Shown here: in pieces, positions 19,408-28,330 of the stretch
Numbering within the stretch: position 1 is the first letter of the stretch
How the letters are laid out: each line of letters starts with the position of its first letter
Notes under the pieces: generated by a model
The model's database searches: none
Told to the model about the DNA's origin: nothing
The model's input: the letters and a program-made list of their open reading frames with translations, nothing else
Origin: Aequorivita lipolytica
GTDB taxonomy: Bacteria > Bacteroidota > Bacteroidia > Flavobacteriales > Flavobacteriaceae
DNA length: 64,000 nt
Reading direction: 5' to 3'
Assembly (NCBI RefSeq): GCF_007997135.1
Contig: NZ_VORU01000001.1
Coordinates: 248,001 to 312,000, forward strand
Program-made: the position numbers and the translations under genes

Positions 19408-19441
19408 CGCCCTTGAATCTCGAAATTTAACCTAAATACCT

Positions 19442-20815
19442 ATGAAGAAGTTTATTGCATTAACTGCGATCGTTGCCTTTTTGTTCAGTTGTAACTCTGG
19501 AGACCGAGGAGAACTGGTTGGGGCAAAAGGCAAGAAATGGTATCCTCAAAAACCTTACGGAATGACGCTTATCCCAGGTGGATCCTTCATCATGGGTAAA
19601 AGTGATGACGATTTTGTTGCCGTAAATGATGCGCCAACCAAAACCGTTACCGTGCGTTCGTTCTATATGGACGAAACCGAAATAACCAATGCCGAGTACC
19701 GTCAATTTGTTAACTGGGTGCGGGATTCTACAGTAAGATTGCGTCTTGCTATTATGGCCGATGAAGTTGGGGCAACTCCGGGTGACGGTGGTGTGGGCGA
19801 ATTTGCATTTGTAGACCAAGAAAGCGAAGAAATGACTCCCTATCAACAGTATATGTATGATAATTACTTCGGTATGGGAGAAGACTACTACGCCGGAAGA
19901 AAGTTGAATGACAAGGTAGATTTAATTTGGGATACTTCTGAATATCCAGATGAATACTATTCTGAAGTTATGGATACTATGTATATTCCAACGGAAGAAG
20001 CATATAATGGGCAGCGCACCGTTGATGTTAATAAATTGAATTTTCAATATACTTATATGGATATAGAATCTGCGGCTAGGGACAAAACCAAGAGGCGTAA
20101 GGATTTTATTAAAAAAGAAGAATTAAACATCTATCCTGATACTACAGTTTGGATTAAAGATTTCAACTATTCATATAATGAGCCAATGCACAATGATTAC
20201 TTTTGGCATGAAGCTTATGGAGACTATCCAGTCGTAGGAGTTACTTGGAAACAAGCCAAAGCATTTTGTGCTTGGAGAACCTTATACAAAAACTCCTACC
20301 AAAAATCAAAAAGCAAGAATTTTATAAACTCGTTCCGTCTTCCTGGAGAAGCAGAGTGGGAATACGCCGCACGTGGCGGTCTGGAATCCGCAACCTATCC
20401 TTGGGGTGGGCCATATGCTAAAAATGACCGTGGTTGTTTTATGGCCAACTTTAAGCCACTTCGTGGAGATTATGCTGCAGACCAAGCACTGTACACCGTA
20501 GAGGCTGATGCTTACGAACCGAACGATTTCAACCTTTACAATATGTCTGGAAACGTTTCGGAATGGGTAGCTTCGTCTTATGACCCTGCCTCTTACGATT
20601 ATACTTCCACAATGAACCCTAATGTGAACGATCCAGACAATATGCGAAAAGTTGTTCGTGGCGGTTCTTGGAAAGATGTTGCTTATTTCTTGCAGGTAAG
20701 TACCCGTGATTATGAATATGCAGATTCAGCCAGAAGTTACATTGGCTTTAGAACTGTGCAGGATTACATGGGAACTGACGTTGTTTTAAATCAAAACTTT
20801 GGCGATGCTCGCTAA
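19442..20815 (+). CDS. gldK: Gliding motility/T9SS lipoprotein GldK
   Basis: A 457-residue outer-membrane lipoprotein (signal MKKFIALTAIVAFLFSC). It carries a formylglycine-generating-enzyme-like (sulfatase-modifying) fold: MTLIPGGSFIMGKSDDD near the start, FRLPGEAEWEYAARGG, and NMSGNVSEWV with VVRGGSWKD at the end. GldK forms the periplasmic ring with GldN in the type IX secretion machine. It is the first gene of gldKLMN, 66 bp before gldL. Confidence 0.95.
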   Translation: MKKFIALTAIVAFLFSCNSGDRGELVGAKGKKWYPQKPYGMTLIPGGSFIMGKSDDDFVAVNDAPTKTVTVRSFYMDETEITNAEYRQFVNWVRDSTVRLRLAIMADEVGATPGDGGVGEFAFVDQESEEMTPYQQYMYDNYFGMGEDYYAGRKLNDKVDLIWDTSEYPDEYYSEVMDTMYIPTEEAYNGQRTVDVNKLNFQYTYMDIESAARDKTKRRKDFIKKEELNIYPDTTVWIKDFNYSYNEPMHNDYFWHEAYGDYPVVGVTWKQAKAFCAWRTLYKNSYQKSKSKNFINSFRLPGEAEWEYAARGGLESATYPWGGPYAKNDRGCFMANFKPLRGDYAADQALYTVEADAYEPNDFNLYNMSGNVSEWVASSYDPASYDYTSTMNPNVNDPDNMRKVVRGGSWKDVAYFLQVSTRDYEYADSARSYIGFRTVQDYMGTDVVLNQNFGDAR

Positions 20816-20881
20816 TATTCCCCCTATTTTCTAAATTGAATTAACCTAAATTAAAACTCTCAACTAAAAAACTAAAGTATT

Positions 20882-21535
20882 ATGGCACAATCAAGATCAT
20901 CAAAAAAATTATTTAATATGGCTTATGGCCTTGGGGCTTCGATAGTAATTATTGGAGCGCTTTTTAAAATTCTTCACTGGGAATTAGGACCTCTTGATGG
21001 GAATATTCTATTGGCAGTAGGACTTATTACAGAGGCAATTATTTTTGCTATTTCTGCTTTTGAACCAGTAGATGACGATCTAGATTGGTCACTGGTTTAT
21101 CCAGAGCTAGCTGGTGGTGCTGGAGGTATGAGAAAAGTAGCTGCAAAGGAAACAGAAGATGCACAAGGACTTTTGTCTAAAAAACTTGACGAAATGCTTA
21201 AGGATGCACGCATAGATTCTGAATTAATGGACAGCCTTACAACTAGCATCCGTTCTTTTGAAGGTGCTACAAAAAGTATGGCACCTACCGCAGATGCAAT
21301 GAACTCTACTAAAAAATACAGTGAGGAAATGGCACTTGCTGCAGCACAAATGGATTCATTGAACAGTTTGTATAAAGTACAGATAGAATCTACAAGTCGT
21401 CAAGCTGAAGCCAATGAAAGGGTTGCCGAAAATGCGGAACAACTAAAACAACAAATGCAGCACTTGGCTACCAACCTTTCTTCATTGAACGGTGTTTATG
21501 GAGGTATGCTTTCTGCAATGACTAATAGAAACTAA
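20882..21535 (+). CDS. gldL: T9SS inner-membrane motor protein GldL
   Basis: A 217-residue protein with two transmembrane helices (about 15-32 and 39-60) and a long cytoplasmic coiled-coil tail. The charged membrane residues Lys29, Glu51 and Glu61 keep the spacing I recall for the functional residues of Flavobacterium GldL (Lys27, Glu49, Glu59). GldL with GldM forms the proton-driven rotary motor. It lies 44 bp before gldM. Confidence 0.95.
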   Translation: MAQSRSSKKLFNMAYGLGASIVIIGALFKILHWELGPLDGNILLAVGLITEAIIFAISAFEPVDDDLDWSLVYPELAGGAGGMRKVAAKETEDAQGLLSKKLDEMLKDARIDSELMDSLTTSIRSFEGATKSMAPTADAMNSTKKYSEEMALAAAQMDSLNSLYKVQIESTSRQAEANERVAENAEQLKQQMQHLATNLSSLNGVYGGMLSAMTNRN

Positions 21536-21579
21536 GATAGGTTTTCACCTTAATTATTAATCTTTAAAAAAGAATTAAA

Positions 21580-23154
21580 ATGGCAGGAGGAAAACTATCC
21601 CCAAGGCAGAAGATGATTAACCTAATGTATCTGGTTTTCATCGCGATGCTTGCACTGAACATGTCCAAAGAAGTATTGTCTGCTTTTGGACTTCTTAATC
21701 AAAAAATATCTGATGCTAATGTGGCCACTTCACAGCGAAACACTTCTTTTATGGAAGGATTGGCTGTTAAGGCCAATGACGAACCTTCGCAATATGCGGC
21801 AGTAAAAGCTAAAGCGGATGAAATTTCAAGGATCTCAGACGATTTTGATACATATATCTCGAATATAAAATCTGCTTCTATAGAAAATATTGAGGATCCT
21901 TCAGATTATGAAGTAATGGACAAGCCCGATCACTTTAACAATCTGTTTTTTACTGGTGGTAAATATAAAGAAGGAGGACAAGAATTTTTGAATAAAATGG
22001 ATAAGTACAGAACCGAGATGATGGCTGTATTATCTGATACTGCTTTAGCTAAAGTTGCCGGTATTGAGGATATTAAAAAATCTATCGAATCTAATTTTTC
22101 TACCGCGGAAGTAACTAACCGTGACGGTAAAAATGTAGCTTGGTTAAACTATAACTATGAAGGATTTCCTTTAGTAGCTTCTTTAACAAAATTGACACAG
22201 ATTCAAGCAGATATTAAAACAACAAAAAGCGAAGTATTGCAGAGAATGTTGGCTGGTCAACAAGCGGCGGCATTGTCTTTTAGTAATTATTCAACCTTAC
22301 TGGAAACTTCAAAGTCTGCATATTATTCAGGTGAGAAATTTGACGGTTCAATTGTTTTAGGCCGTACCGATGAGAGTACAAAACCTAGTAAGGCTGAACT
22401 TACTTTGGATGGAAGAAAACTTGTAGAGGGTACGGATTACACATTTGAGGGGGGTAGAGTAAAAATGAATGTAAGTGCTGGGTCACCTGGCGACCACAAA
22501 ATAGAGGGAACTTTGTTTTATGGCGAGGGTGGAGAATTAACTCCAGTAGAGGTAAACCGTTCGTTCGCTACAATCTCATTGCCTAATTCAGCAGTTATCG
22601 CTGCAGATAAAATGAACGTAGTATATCGTGGAGTTGATAACCCAATGACGGTTTCTATTCCTGGTATTCCTGATAATAAAGTGAACGCATCCGCTGCAGG
22701 TCTTTCAAAAATTTCCGGAAGCAAATACGTTATGCGTCCAGGAGCTGGTAGAACAGTTATTATCTCGGCTAATGGAACATTACCTGATGGCAAACCAGTA
22801 GGTTCAAAATCTGAATTCCGTATTAAAGATATTCCTGCACCAGTAGGTGCAATCCGTGGTGAAACTGGAATTGTTAGAATGGAACGTGGAGGTCTTGAAA
22901 TTTCTTCAATTTCCGCAGTATTGCCAGATTTCGATTTTGATGTAAATCTTAACGTTACAGGCTTCAGTTTTAAAGTATCTGGACAGCCAACCGTTCGTGT
23001 TAATGGAACCAAGTTAGATGGTGCCGCCAAAGGTGCTTTAAGAAGAGCAGGAAGAGGTGAAACGGTCCAAATTTTTGATATTAATGCAAATGTTTCTGGA
23101 AGCGGTGTAATGCTTAAGAAGACATCTCCTGTAATTATTGAATTGACAAACTAA
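21580..23154 (+). CDS. gldM: T9SS motor/shaft protein GldM
   Basis: A 524-residue protein with a short cytoplasmic start (AGGKLSPRQKMI), a single transmembrane helix (NLMYLVFIAMLALNMSKEV) and a large periplasmic part. The part is a helical domain followed by beta-rich domains (from about residue 220) that reach toward the GldK/GldN ring. GldM dimers pass through the GldL pentamer. Length and topology match the family. Confidence 0.95.
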   Translation: MAGGKLSPRQKMINLMYLVFIAMLALNMSKEVLSAFGLLNQKISDANVATSQRNTSFMEGLAVKANDEPSQYAAVKAKADEISRISDDFDTYISNIKSASIENIEDPSDYEVMDKPDHFNNLFFTGGKYKEGGQEFLNKMDKYRTEMMAVLSDTALAKVAGIEDIKKSIESNFSTAEVTNRDGKNVAWLNYNYEGFPLVASLTKLTQIQADIKTTKSEVLQRMLAGQQAAALSFSNYSTLLETSKSAYYSGEKFDGSIVLGRTDESTKPSKAELTLDGRKLVEGTDYTFEGGRVKMNVSAGSPGDHKIEGTLFYGEGGELTPVEVNRSFATISLPNSAVIAADKMNVVYRGVDNPMTVSIPGIPDNKVNASAAGLSKISGSKYVMRPGAGRTVIISANGTLPDGKPVGSKSEFRIKDIPAPVGAIRGETGIVRMERGGLEISSISAVLPDFDFDVNLNVTGFSFKVSGQPTVRVNGTKLDGAAKGALRRAGRGETVQIFDINANVSGSGVMLKKTSPVIIELTN

Positions 23155-23179
23155 TTTATAGTATAAAACCCCTATAGGT

Positions 23180-24079
23180 ATGAATTTGAAAAATGTTGTT
23201 TTATGTGTTTTTGGTCTTGGAATGGCTACTAGTGCTTCGGCGCAAGTAAATATTCTAAATGCCAAAACCCCTGAGGATATAGGCAAAAAGACCGAAGCGC
23301 AAATTGCTTATGATAACGATAAGCCGTTGCCTTATGGCTATACGGACGAGCGCGATGTGCTGTGGTCTAAAACCACTTGGGAAATTATTGATCTTGATGA
23401 AAGAGTAAACTTCCCATTGTATTACCCTATAGACACAAATAACATAGGTTCAAATAGACGTTCTTTATACGATGTTTTGGTGAAAAACATCAAAAACGGA
23501 AAAATACAAGATGTTTATGCGGATTCTTATTTCACTGAAAAACGTACCTTACAGGATATCGAAGCGTCCCTAGTCTATAGTGATACTACAGATTTAGGTA
23601 TCGAGCAATATAACGCTGAAGGAACTGTAGATCCACAATATGTACGTCGTTTTTCATTGGATGCAGGCGATATTGAGGAGTGGCACATTCGCGGCTATTG
23701 GTATCTTGACAAACGTCAAGGTGAGCTCAAATACCGATTATTAGGTATTTGCCCAGTAGCAAATGAAGCTCGTTCTAAAGCATTTCCAGAAGACGGTTTG
23801 GAGTCTAAGGTTCAATTATTTTGGGTGTGGTTTCCAGGAGCCCGTGAGGTTTTGCACGAGGCACAGGCATTTAATAGAAAGAATACCTCGCAGCCAATTT
23901 CATACGATCACTTGCTGAATTCAAGACGCTTTAACGCTGTAATCTATAAAGAAGATAACGTACAGGGCGATAGAGATGTAAAAGAATACATCAATGATAA
24001 TGCGCTTATGCAGTTATTGGAATCTGAAAGAATCAAAGAACAAATACGTAATATCGAAATAGATTTGTGGAATTATTAA
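23180..24079 (+). CDS. gldN: T9SS ring protein GldN
   Basis: A 299-residue periplasmic protein with signal peptide MNLKNVVLCVFGLGMATSASAQ. The conserved body includes RDVLWSKTTWEIIDLDERVN and LFWVWFPGAREVLHEAQAFN. GldN binds GldK to form the periplasmic ring of the type IX machine. It is the last gene of the block, 25 bp after gldM, and is followed by a terminator. Confidence 0.95.
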   Translation: MNLKNVVLCVFGLGMATSASAQVNILNAKTPEDIGKKTEAQIAYDNDKPLPYGYTDERDVLWSKTTWEIIDLDERVNFPLYYPIDTNNIGSNRRSLYDVLVKNIKNGKIQDVYADSYFTEKRTLQDIEASLVYSDTTDLGIEQYNAEGTVDPQYVRRFSLDAGDIEEWHIRGYWYLDKRQGELKYRLLGICPVANEARSKAFPEDGLESKVQLFWVWFPGAREVLHEAQAFNRKNTSQPISYDHLLNSRRFNAVIYKEDNVQGDRDVKEYINDNALMQLLESERIKEQIRNIEIDLWNY

Positions 24080-24104
24080 TCCTTTAATACTCCATTATTT
24101 GAAG

Positions 24105-24146
24105 AAAGCCCTTCAAGTTCCATTTTGGAAACTGAAGGGTTTTTTA
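24105..24146 (+). terminator. Terminator of the gld block
   Basis: An imperfect stem CCCTTCAAGTTCC / GGAAACTGAAGGG is followed by TTTTTT, directly downstream of gldN. Confidence 0.85.
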
Positions 24147-24211
24147 ATTCCCACAAAATCAGATGTAAAAGGATTAAGAGTGAAATATTCTTGGGGACTT
24201 AAATTTTTAAA

Positions 24212-25255
24212 ATGAAGAAAGCAGATTATATAGTAGTTGGCCTAGGCATTGCCGGCATTAGTATGTGCGAGCAACTTCAAAAACAAGACAGAAGCTTTGT
24301 GGTGGTAGATAACGGCACCGAAGGCGCTACCGCAAAATCTGGCGGGGTTTTTAATCCCACCGTTCTAAAACGCTTTACAGCCGCTTGGAATGCTTCCGCT
24401 TTTTTTCCTTTTGCAGTTCATTTCTACAAGCAGCTTTCGGAAAAACTAAAGGAAGATTTTTTCGTTGAAACTCCGGTTTTAAGAATTTTCAAAACTGCCG
24501 AAGAACAAAATAATTGGACGGTTGCGAGTGATAAAAAGGATTTGCAGCCATTTCTGTCTTCCGAATTTTTAAAGAATAAAAATCCAGCAATTAAAGCTCC
24601 ATTGGGATTTGGAGCGGTTTTGGGAACTGCTCAAATTTCTGCCCAAAGACTGTTGGTCAGTTATAGGAGTCATTTAAAAAACTGTGACGCTTTACTTTCT
24701 GAAGATTTTAATTATGAATTGCTTCAACAGAATGAGGAAGGCGTGCGTTACGGAAATATTTCAGCAAAAAAAATCATTTTCGCCGAAGGTGCCAAAGCAA
24801 TAGAAAATCCCTTTTTCCCAAAACATGCCATTATAGGCAATAAAGGAGAATATGTACTTATTAAAGCACCTAGTTTGAAATTGGACGCCCTTTTAAAAGG
24901 CTCCTTGTACGTCATTCCCGCAGGAAAGGATCAATATAGAGTGGGAGCAACCTATAGCCGCGACGATTACACTGTTACCACTACCGAAGCGGCGAAGGAA
25001 GAGATAATTTCAAAGTTGAAAACCTTTATAAATTGTCCTTTTAAAATAATTGGGCAAACCGCTGGAGTGCGACCAACAACCAAAGACCACAGGCCACTAT
25101 TGGGTAGCTTGGAGGAAAATTCAAACTTGGTCTTTTTTAATGGTTTAGGATCTCGTGGGTTTTTAATGGCTCCCTTGCTTGCCGAAATACTTTTTGACGC
25201 CTTGGAAAATGAAAGACCACTTCCAAAAGAAATGCACATTCAAAGGATGTTATAA
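24212..25255 (+). CDS. FAD-dependent oxidoreductase, DAO family
   Basis: A 347-residue protein with the N-terminal dinucleotide-binding fold YIVVGLGIAGISMCEQL and, late in the chain, the DAO-family features GVRPTTKDHRPLLG and NGLGSRGFLMAPLLAE. It would oxidise an amino acid or amine with FAD in the cytoplasm; the substrate is not readable. The N-terminal residues TAKSGGVFNP match the FAD-contact loop of glycine-oxidase-like enzymes. It is convergent with the DUF983 gene, 10 bp away. Confidence 0.85.
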   Translation: MKKADYIVVGLGIAGISMCEQLQKQDRSFVVVDNGTEGATAKSGGVFNPTVLKRFTAAWNASAFFPFAVHFYKQLSEKLKEDFFVETPVLRIFKTAEEQNNWTVASDKKDLQPFLSSEFLKNKNPAIKAPLGFGAVLGTAQISAQRLLVSYRSHLKNCDALLSEDFNYELLQQNEEGVRYGNISAKKIIFAEGAKAIENPFFPKHAIIGNKGEYVLIKAPSLKLDALLKGSLYVIPAGKDQYRVGATYSRDDYTVTTTEAAKEEIISKLKTFINCPFKIIGQTAGVRPTTKDHRPLLGSLEENSNLVFFNGLGSRGFLMAPLLAEILFDALENERPLPKEMHIQRML

Positions 25256-25265
25256 TTTTCTTATT

Positions 25266-25652
25266 TTAAGACTTTGCTTTATTTTTATCGTAGTCCACAA
25301 AAAAGTTGATCCATATATTACGTGAAATTCTTACTATGAGTGGAAATAAAATGGCTAATGTTAAGATAATTGCTAGAAAAGAGTAATTTCTATCAAGCCC
25401 AATAAATAGAAATGAAATAATAAACGCCGCCACGGCTACTGCAACACCAACACCGTAACTTACATACATTGCCCCAAAAAAGAACGATGGTTCTATTTTG
25501 AACTTTTTCCCGCAATGGCTACAACGGTCGTACATTTTCATGAGTTGCGAAATTTTGTAAGGATTGTTTTCCAAATACATATCGCCCTCGTGACAAACAG
25601 GACAAGTGCTAGTAAAAACACTGTAGAGTTTAGAGCCTTTAAGTAATTGCAT
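25266..25652 (-). CDS. DUF983 membrane protein with zinc ribbon
   Basis: 128 residues from the ATG at 25652; an upstream in-frame ATG at 25685 would add eleven residues. It has two CxxC pairs (CPVCHEGD and RCSHCGKKF), two transmembrane helices (about 55-80 and 86-107) and the motif EPSFFFGAMYVSYG between ribbon and helices. These are hallmarks of the DUF983 family. Its function is unknown. Confidence 0.85.
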   Translation of the reverse strand: MQLLKGSKLYSVFTSTCPVCHEGDMYLENNPYKISQLMKMYDRCSHCGKKFKIEPSFFFGAMYVSYGVGVAVAVAAFIISFLFIGLDRNYSFLAIILTLAILFPLIVRISRNIWINFFVDYDKNKAKS

Positions 25653-25736
25653 TATCGGTTTTTTTAGCACCGCAAAAATAAGCATCTTTGCAGAAATTTT
25701 GGCGGTAATTCATACTTCCTAATTTATAAATAACCA

Positions 25737-27647
25737 ATGGTCAATATCCACAATCTTTCGGTTTCCTTTCAAGGTGACTATTTGTTCGAGAAAATAACCT
25801 TTCAACTAAAACCCGGAGATCGGGTTGGTTTGGTTGGTAAAAATGGAGCGGGCAAGTCAACTCTTCTGAAAATTATCGCGGGAGAGCAGGAGTACGATAC
25901 TGGCCAGATAGCGACAGATAAGGAAATTTCAATCGGTTTCTTAAAACAGGATATAGATTTTCAAAAAGGAAGATCGGTCTTGGAAGAATCTTATGAAGCG
26001 TTCACCGAAATCAAAAAACTTGAAAAAAATCTCGAAGAAATAAACACCCAACTCGCCGAGCGCACAGACTACGAAAGCGATAGCTATCATCAATTAATGG
26101 TAGATTTAAACGATGTTCAGCATCAATATGAAATACACGGCGGGTACAATTACCAGGGCGAAACCGAACGTATTTTGCAAGGTTTGGGTTTCCAAAGAGA
26201 AGATTTTACGAAACTTACCGAAACCTTTTCCGGAGGTTGGCGAATGCGAATTGAGCTTGCAAAGCTATTGCTTCAAAATAATGACATTTTGCTGCTGGAT
26301 GAGCCTACAAACCACTTGGACATTGAATCCATTCTTTGGTTGGAAGAATTTTTGAAAGGCTATACAGGCGCCGTTGTTATCGTTTCGCACGATAAAATGT
26401 TTTTGGATAACGTAACCAATCGCACGATTGAAATTTCCCTTGGGAAGATTTACGATTTCAACAAACCTTACACGCAGTATTTGGTACTTCGGAATGAATT
26501 GCGCGAACAGCAATTGGCTTCGCAAAAAAACCAACAAAAGCAGATAGAGCAGACTGAAAAGCTGATTGATAAATTCCGTGCAAAAGCTAGTAAAGCTACA
26601 ATGGCGCAGTCATTAATTAAAAAGCTGGATAAAATTGATAGGATTGAGGTTGATGAGGATGACAACAGTGTGATGACGTTGCGTTTCCCTGTTTCAATCA
26701 CGCCTGGAAAAGTAGTGATTGACGCGGAGAACATTTCAAAAAGTTACGGAGATAAAAAAGTTTTGACCGGAGTGGATTTAAGGGTCGATCGGGATACCAA
26801 GCTTGCGTTTGTGGGCCAAAACGGACAGGGAAAATCTACCTTGGCGAAAATCATTGTCGAGGAAATAGAGTACGGCGGCAAACTCACATTGGGCCACAAT
26901 GTGCAAATTGGCTACTTTGCGCAAAACCAAGCTGATTATTTGGATGGCAGTAAAACCGTCCTCGACACAATGATTGATGCCGCAAATGAAAAAAACCGAA
27001 GCCGCGTGCGTGATATTTTGGGTTCTTTCCTTTTCCGTGGTGACGAAGTTGAAAAATACGTGCGCGTTCTAAGCGGTGGCGAAAGAAACCGTTTGGCGCT
27101 TGCAAAACTTCTGTTGCAACCCTTCAATGTTTTGGTGATGGATGAGCCTACAAACCACCTTGACATTAAGTCTAAAAACGTTTTGAAAGAAGCATTGAAA
27201 AGTTTTGAGGGAACCCTACTTTTGGTTTCCCACGACCGTGATTTTCTACAAGGTTTGACCAATAAAGTTTATGAATTCAAGGACCATCACATTAAAGAAT
27301 ATTTGGGTGATATTAATTATTTTCTTGAACAGCGAAATCTTCAAAATCTACGCGAAGCTGAAAAAAGAACGGTTGTTTCCGCAGTAAAGGAAAAAAGAAG
27401 CGCAGGCGAAGAATACGAAATTCAGAAAAAGCTAAAATCAGTAAAAAATAAGTTGAGCAATGTGGAATCGTCTATTGCTTCTTTGGAAAAAGAGATTGCA
27501 ACTATCGACACAGAATTGCTAATCAATTACGAAGAAACCATAGCCAAACCTCACTTTTTCGACAAGTACCAAGAAAAGAAAAAGAAGCTAAAAAAGCTGA
27601 TGGAAGAATGGGAGTTGCTTCAAGAAACGGTGGAATCCCTATCGTAA
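25737..27647 (+). CDS. ABC-F family ATPase
   Basis: A 636-residue soluble protein with two ATP-binding cassettes and no membrane segments. Cassette 1 has GKNGAGKST, the signature FSGGWRMR and LLLDEPTNHLD; cassette 2 has GQNGQGKST, LSGGERNR and LVMDEPTNHLD. A linker of about 80 residues lies between them, and a Lys/Glu-rich coiled coil ends the chain, as in the Uup/YheS type. ABC-F proteins act at the ribosome to relieve stalling or protect against antibiotics. Which subgroup applies is not certain. Confidence 0.93.
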   Translation: MVNIHNLSVSFQGDYLFEKITFQLKPGDRVGLVGKNGAGKSTLLKIIAGEQEYDTGQIATDKEISIGFLKQDIDFQKGRSVLEESYEAFTEIKKLEKNLEEINTQLAERTDYESDSYHQLMVDLNDVQHQYEIHGGYNYQGETERILQGLGFQREDFTKLTETFSGGWRMRIELAKLLLQNNDILLLDEPTNHLDIESILWLEEFLKGYTGAVVIVSHDKMFLDNVTNRTIEISLGKIYDFNKPYTQYLVLRNELREQQLASQKNQQKQIEQTEKLIDKFRAKASKATMAQSLIKKLDKIDRIEVDEDDNSVMTLRFPVSITPGKVVIDAENISKSYGDKKVLTGVDLRVDRDTKLAFVGQNGQGKSTLAKIIVEEIEYGGKLTLGHNVQIGYFAQNQADYLDGSKTVLDTMIDAANEKNRSRVRDILGSFLFRGDEVEKYVRVLSGGERNRLALAKLLLQPFNVLVMDEPTNHLDIKSKNVLKEALKSFEGTLLLVSHDRDFLQGLTNKVYEFKDHHIKEYLGDINYFLEQRNLQNLREAEKRTVVSAVKEKRSAGEEYEIQKKLKSVKNKLSNVESSIASLEKEIATIDTELLINYEETIAKPHFFDKYQEKKKKLKKLMEEWELLQETVESLS

Positions 27648-27743
27648 ATTATCAGACTTTTGATATGCTTAAAAAAGAATTGGGTGAAAATATCCTTCAA
27701 AATAGCGCCAATTATTTTATTTTGAAAGCCTAAAGCCTAAGTT

Positions 27744-27926
27744 ATGCACGAACATTTTTTTCAATGCCCGCACTGTTGGGAAGAAATATCAATGTTGCTG
27801 GATTCTTCTATACGGCAACAAAAATATATAGAAGACTGCGAGATTTGCTGTAACCCAATTGAACTTGACGTTTCCTTTCAAGATGGCGAACTTATTGGTT
27901 TTTCAGCGAACAATATTGGACAGTAA
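27744..27926 (+). CDS. CPXCG-motif cysteine-rich small protein
   Basis: A 60-residue protein with two Cys pairs, CPHC at 8-11 and CEICC at 32-36, so it probably binds one zinc ion. It matches the small CPXCG-motif family. Function unknown. Confidence 0.8.
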   Translation: MHEHFFQCPHCWEEISMLLDSSIRQQKYIEDCEICCNPIELDVSFQDGELIGFSANNIGQ

Positions 27927-27972
27927 ATTTAATTTTTATAAATTTATTGCGATAAACAAAGCAAAATCCCCT

Positions 27973-28326
27973 ATGCTCTCCTCTTTCAGCCTTTCTGATA
28001 ATATTATTGGATTTATAATTGACGGTCCATACAACGAAATTTCAATTGAAAAAATACAGACTCAAGTTTACGAAAAACTAGAGGTTTATGATAAAGTAAG
28101 CCTATATATTGAGGATACTGTTAATGCGGATATTTCGTTAAAAGCTGTTGTGAAAAGTTTTCCTTTTAAAATTAAAACAGCAAATCGTTTTGAAAGAGTT
28201 GCAGTAGTTACGGACCGAAAGTGGTTGCAACTATTAAGTACACTTGAAAAGCTTTTTTTTAATGCGGATCTTCGCGTTTTTACTACAGAGCAAAGGCTTC
28301 AAGCTATTCAATGGATAAGCCATTAA
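27973..28326 (+). CDS. SpoIIAA-like (STAS-fold) protein
   Basis: 117 residues from the ATG at 27973; an in-frame ATG at 27859 overlaps the preceding gene and looks spurious. The pattern of strands and helices, with FERVAVVTDRKWLQLLSTL and ADLRVFTTEQRLQAIQWI, fits the SpoIIAA-like/DUF3478 family. The role is unknown. It is convergent with the AsmA-like gene, 4 bp away. Confidence 0.75.
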   Translation: MLSSFSLSDNIIGFIIDGPYNEISIEKIQTQVYEKLEVYDKVSLYIEDTVNADISLKAVVKSFPFKIKTANRFERVAVVTDRKWLQLLSTLEKLFFNADLRVFTTEQRLQAIQWISH

Positions 28327-28330
28327 TATT

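Noticed and set aside
27664-27732. 22-codon frame between the ABC-F and CPXCG genes
   Set aside because: It is short, with no ribosome-binding site or recognisable pattern; chance is likely.
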